NCBI RefSeq assembly: GCF_002994045.1 | Contig: NZ_MQUC01000003.1 | Span: 372,001 to 436,000, forward strand | From: Nonlabens agnitus | Lineage (GTDB): Bacteria > Bacteroidota > Bacteroidia > Flavobacteriales > Flavobacteriaceae | DNA: 64,000 nucleotides | Reading direction: 5' to 3' | In this document: in pieces, positions 61,861-64,000 of the stretch | How positions within the stretch are numbered: the stretch's first letter is position 1 | Layout of the letters: each line of letters starts with the position of its first letter | Position numbers and translations under genes: made by a program | The notes under the pieces: generated by a model | The model's input: the letters and a program-made list of their open reading frames with translations, nothing else | The model's database searches: none | What the model was told of the DNA's origin: nothing

Positions 61861-63330
61861 TTGAAAAAGATTCTACTACTCATACTCATTGCTTTTTTAA
61901 CGCATTCTTGTCTGGTGACTAAAAATTACCAAGAACCAGAACTGGACGTCCCAACCGTTTATAGGGACTTTAAGGAAATCGATTCTACCTCAATGGCTAT
62001 GGTGCCTTATGAGTGTTTTTTCAATGACCCATTACTACTAGACTACATTGATGAAGCACTTACTAACAATTATGATATGCGTCTGGCACTTCAAAATGTG
62101 TATCGATCGCAGGCATTATATCGGCAAGGAAGAGCTGGTTACGTACCTACTTTGAATGTGGACGCGTCGGTCAATTCATCAGATTTTAGTGATAATAGTT
62201 TTCAGGGACAGCAAGCTCGTCAAGGAAACCAGTCCAGCGATGGCAATGTTCCTTCACGCATTGAACAGTATGACCTTACTGGGACACTGGATTGGGAAAT
62301 TGATCTTTGGGGTGGCATTACCAGCAACAAAAGAGCAACAGCTGCAGCTTATTTACAGAGCGAGGCTGGACAACGACTGGTCAAGACTTCTATCATTTCA
62401 AATGTGGCCTCGCAATATTACTTGCTCATGGCACTTGACGAGCAGTTGGAAATTGCCCAGCAGGCTGTGGAAGCCAGAAAAGGAAGTTTTGACATCACAG
62501 AAAAACTTAAAAAAGCTGGTCTGGAACGTGAAGTGGCCGTGCAACAATCTGGTTCGCAATTGAAGATTGCAGAATTGCTCGCACTGGATCTGGAGTTGCA
62601 AATCAAGCTTGCCGAAAATGCTTTCAGCGTCCTATTAGGGAAAAACCCGCAAGAGGTTTCTCGTGGAAAGATCGATAGTACCTTTCTGGATAGAGAAATT
62701 GAGATAGGATTGCCGTCGCAATTATTGAGAAACCGACCCGATGTGGTGCAGGCAGAATTCAACTTAATTAATGCCTTTGAGCTGGAAAATGTGGCGCGAG
62801 CAGATTTTTATCCGCAATTAAATATTGGAGCTTCTGCTGGATTTAGAAGTGTGAATGCCAGCGACTGGATAAGTAGCGCTTCATTGTTTAATACACTTGT
62901 CGCCGGTCTGGCACAGCCCATTTTGAACAACCGAAGAATCAAGACCAATTTTGAGGTAGCTCAAATCAATCAACAAACCGCATCACTGGAGTTCAAACAG
63001 ACCTTGTTGACAGCCTATCAAGAGGTTAATGATGCGTGGTTTACCCAAAACTCGCTTACAGAACAATACAAGGTGCGACAGGAGCAAGTGGAATTTCTCG
63101 ACAATGCGACAGACTATTCCTTCCGGCTTTATCAAAGCGGTCTTTCCAGTTATCTAGAGGTGCTCATCGCAGATTCCAACAAATTGAATGCCCAGATTGA
63201 ATTGGTAAACCTAAAACTCAATCAGCTTAACGCAACCGTAGAGTTGTACCGTGCTTTGGGTGGCGGCTGGAATAAGAAGATTGAACCTGCAAGTACCATG
63301 TTGTCTAATGAAGAGAAGAAGAATGATTGA
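61861..63330 (+). CDS. TolC-type outer-membrane efflux lipoprotein
   Basis: 489 residues from a TTG start at 61861 (KKILLLILIAFLTHSC; another TTG at 61855; there is no ATG before the mature part). Lipobox LTHSC. OprM/NodT-type repeats: LALQNVYRSQALYRQGRAGYVPTL and a parallel C-terminal copy (FKQTLLTAYQEVNDAWFTQ), LRNRPDVVQAEFNL signature. Forms the exit duct of an RND pump. The adaptor gene follows after 154 bp. Confidence 0.88.
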   Translation: MKKILLLILIAFLTHSCLVTKNYQEPELDVPTVYRDFKEIDSTSMAMVPYECFFNDPLLLDYIDEALTNNYDMRLALQNVYRSQALYRQGRAGYVPTLNVDASVNSSDFSDNSFQGQQARQGNQSSDGNVPSRIEQYDLTGTLDWEIDLWGGITSNKRATAAAYLQSEAGQRLVKTSIISNVASQYYLLMALDEQLEIAQQAVEARKGSFDITEKLKKAGLEREVAVQQSGSQLKIAELLALDLELQIKLAENAFSVLLGKNPQEVSRGKIDSTFLDREIEIGLPSQLLRNRPDVVQAEFNLINAFELENVARADFYPQLNIGASAGFRSVNASDWISSASLFNTLVAGLAQPILNNRRIKTNFEVAQINQQTASLEFKQTLLTAYQEVNDAWFTQNSLTEQYKVRQEQVEFLDNATDYSFRLYQSGLSSYLEVLIADSNKLNAQIELVNLKLNQLNATVELYRALGGGWNKKIEPASTMLSNEEKKND

Positions 63331-63335
63331 AGTTA

Positions 63336-63351
63336 CGCTTTCGCGAAAGCG
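63336..63351. repeat. Flavobacterial palindrome, copy 18
   Basis: Perfect copy, 5 bp after the efflux gene's stop codon, inside the presumed efflux operon. Confidence 0.9.
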
Positions 63352-63484
63352 AATTTCAAACACACCTCATCGCTTTAATAGAGTTCATGATTTGAAATAT
63401 AAATTGAAACAAGTGGGCTAATGACGCAACCGAAGCCATCAGAACAAATTTAAACCCCAGCGATATTCTGGGAAGCTATATATT

Positions 63485-64000
63485 ATGAAGACCTATCACA
63501 TCATATTGTCCTGCCTGATGACATTGGCGCTTTGCTGCTCATGTTCTGAAGAGCAAAAAGAGCAAAGAATACCGCAGTTGCCCGTTCTGAAGGTAGAAAA
63601 GAGAACAGTAAATGACACCACAATATTTCCCGCTAATGTGGAAGGTGTCAAGAACATCGAGATAAGACCTAAAATTCAAGGATTTATTGAAAAAATTTAT
63701 GTGGATGAAGGTGCGTACGTGCAAAAAGGCGACCTGCTGTTTGAACTGGAAGCAGAACCCTTGCAAGCCGAAGCTCAAGCTGCGCGTGATGCTATAGGCA
63801 TTGCCCGTGCAGATCGATACAACGCACAAGTTGATGTGGATAAACTCATACCACTGGTAAAAGACGGCATCATCAGTGACGTGGAATTAAAGAAAGCACA
63901 AGCTGGCCTGGAACAGGCAAACTCAAGATTGAAGGAAAGTGAAAACGTGTATCGCAGTGCACAGCGCATGTCGAATTACAAGACCATCGTGAGTCCAGTG
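63485..64000 (+). CDS. RND efflux periplasmic adaptor (partial, runs off the window)
   Basis: ATG 63485, open to the window end (172 codons seen). Signal with Cys-rich lipobox (ALCCSCSEE); lipoyl/barrel-sandwich start VEGVKNIEIRPKIQGFIEKI and VDEGAYVQKGDLLFELE, then the helical hairpin (AEAQAARDAIGIARAD). HlyD/AcrA-type membrane fusion protein. The RND pump gene is expected to follow outside the window. Confidence 0.88.
   Translation, partial: MKTYHIILSCLMTLALCCSCSEEQKEQRIPQLPVLKVEKRTVNDTTIFPANVEGVKNIEIRPKIQGFIEKIYVDEGAYVQKGDLLFELEAEPLQAEAQAARDAIGIARADRYNAQVDVDKLIPLVKDGIISDVELKKAQAGLEQANSRLKESENVYRSAQRMSNYKTIVSPV

Overview
The window is chromosomal DNA of a marine-type member of the Flavobacteriaceae (Bacteroidota). 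The evidence: type IX secretion sorting domains (10.6, 44.4 and 50.6 kb), promoters of the Bacteroidota form TTTG-N18-20-TAnnTTTG, a bacillithiol gene (bshB1), monomeric IDH, fused thrA, and lipoproteins with short lipoboxes. A 16-bp palindrome, CGCTTTCGCGAAAGCG, recurs about every 3.5 kb, inside and outside genes. I associate it with Nonlabens-like genomes, but the genus is an inference.

Layout. 0-3.5 kb: end of an M14-type peptidase, then an AT-rich accessory segment with a zinc-ribbon/HEPN-like gene broken by a frameshift, an attC-like foldback element and a T5orf172 (GIY-YIG-like) gene. 3.6-11.7 kb: nitroreductase, small lipoprotein, two serine hydrolases around a PiT-like permease, aldo/keto reductase and a T9SS-secreted lamin-tail-like protein. 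11.8-25.1 kb: a sulfide/persulfide island, almost all on the minus strand: truncated YeeE-type sulfur transporter, cytochrome bd oxidase (cydAB), SQR-like flavoprotein, two envelope proteins, a rhodanese/HMA/cytochrome c/racemase operon, peroxiredoxin, CstB-like persulfide dioxygenase-rhodanese, TauE/SafE exporter, DUF983 and a Crp/Fnr regulator. 25.1-26.7 kb: tyrosine recombinase with an in-frame amber codon beside tRNA-Arg(ACG). 26.7-33.9 kb: apt, an M57 metalloprotease, and the thrABC operon behind a Thr/Ile-rich leader peptide. 33.9-34.4 kb: tRNA-His with decayed tandem copies of its 3' flank. 34.4-64 kb: mostly housekeeping and envelope genes (bshB1, trans-sulfuration enzyme, di-heme peroxidase, PhoX-like protein, icd, rplS, trmD, fasciclin proteins, mnmA, subtilase, RlmL-like methylase, EttA, Bax-inhibitor-1, start of an RND efflux operon).

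Main result. Nine minus-strand promoters between 12.2 and 25.1 kb share one architecture: a 14-bp palindrome GTAAC-N4-GTTAC (two copies with one mismatch), exactly 22 nt, then a -7 box of the form TAnnTTT(A/G) (one copy with C in place of the first T), with no -33 TTTG. If transcription starts 4-5 nt after the -7 box, the palindrome is centred near -41.5, the class II position of Crp/Fnr activators. The nine promoters head every minus-strand transcription unit of the island, including the one encoding the Crp/Fnr protein. The simplest model is one autoregulated activator, perhaps sensing sulfur species through Cys77/83/84, that switches on a sulfide-tolerant bd oxidase together with sulfide oxidation, persulfide oxidation and sulfite export.

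Other points of interest are the palindromic repeat and two copies of it split by about 20 bp, the attC-like element, the thr leader, a T9SS sorting domain without cargo between trmD and rplS, and the amber-interrupted integrase.
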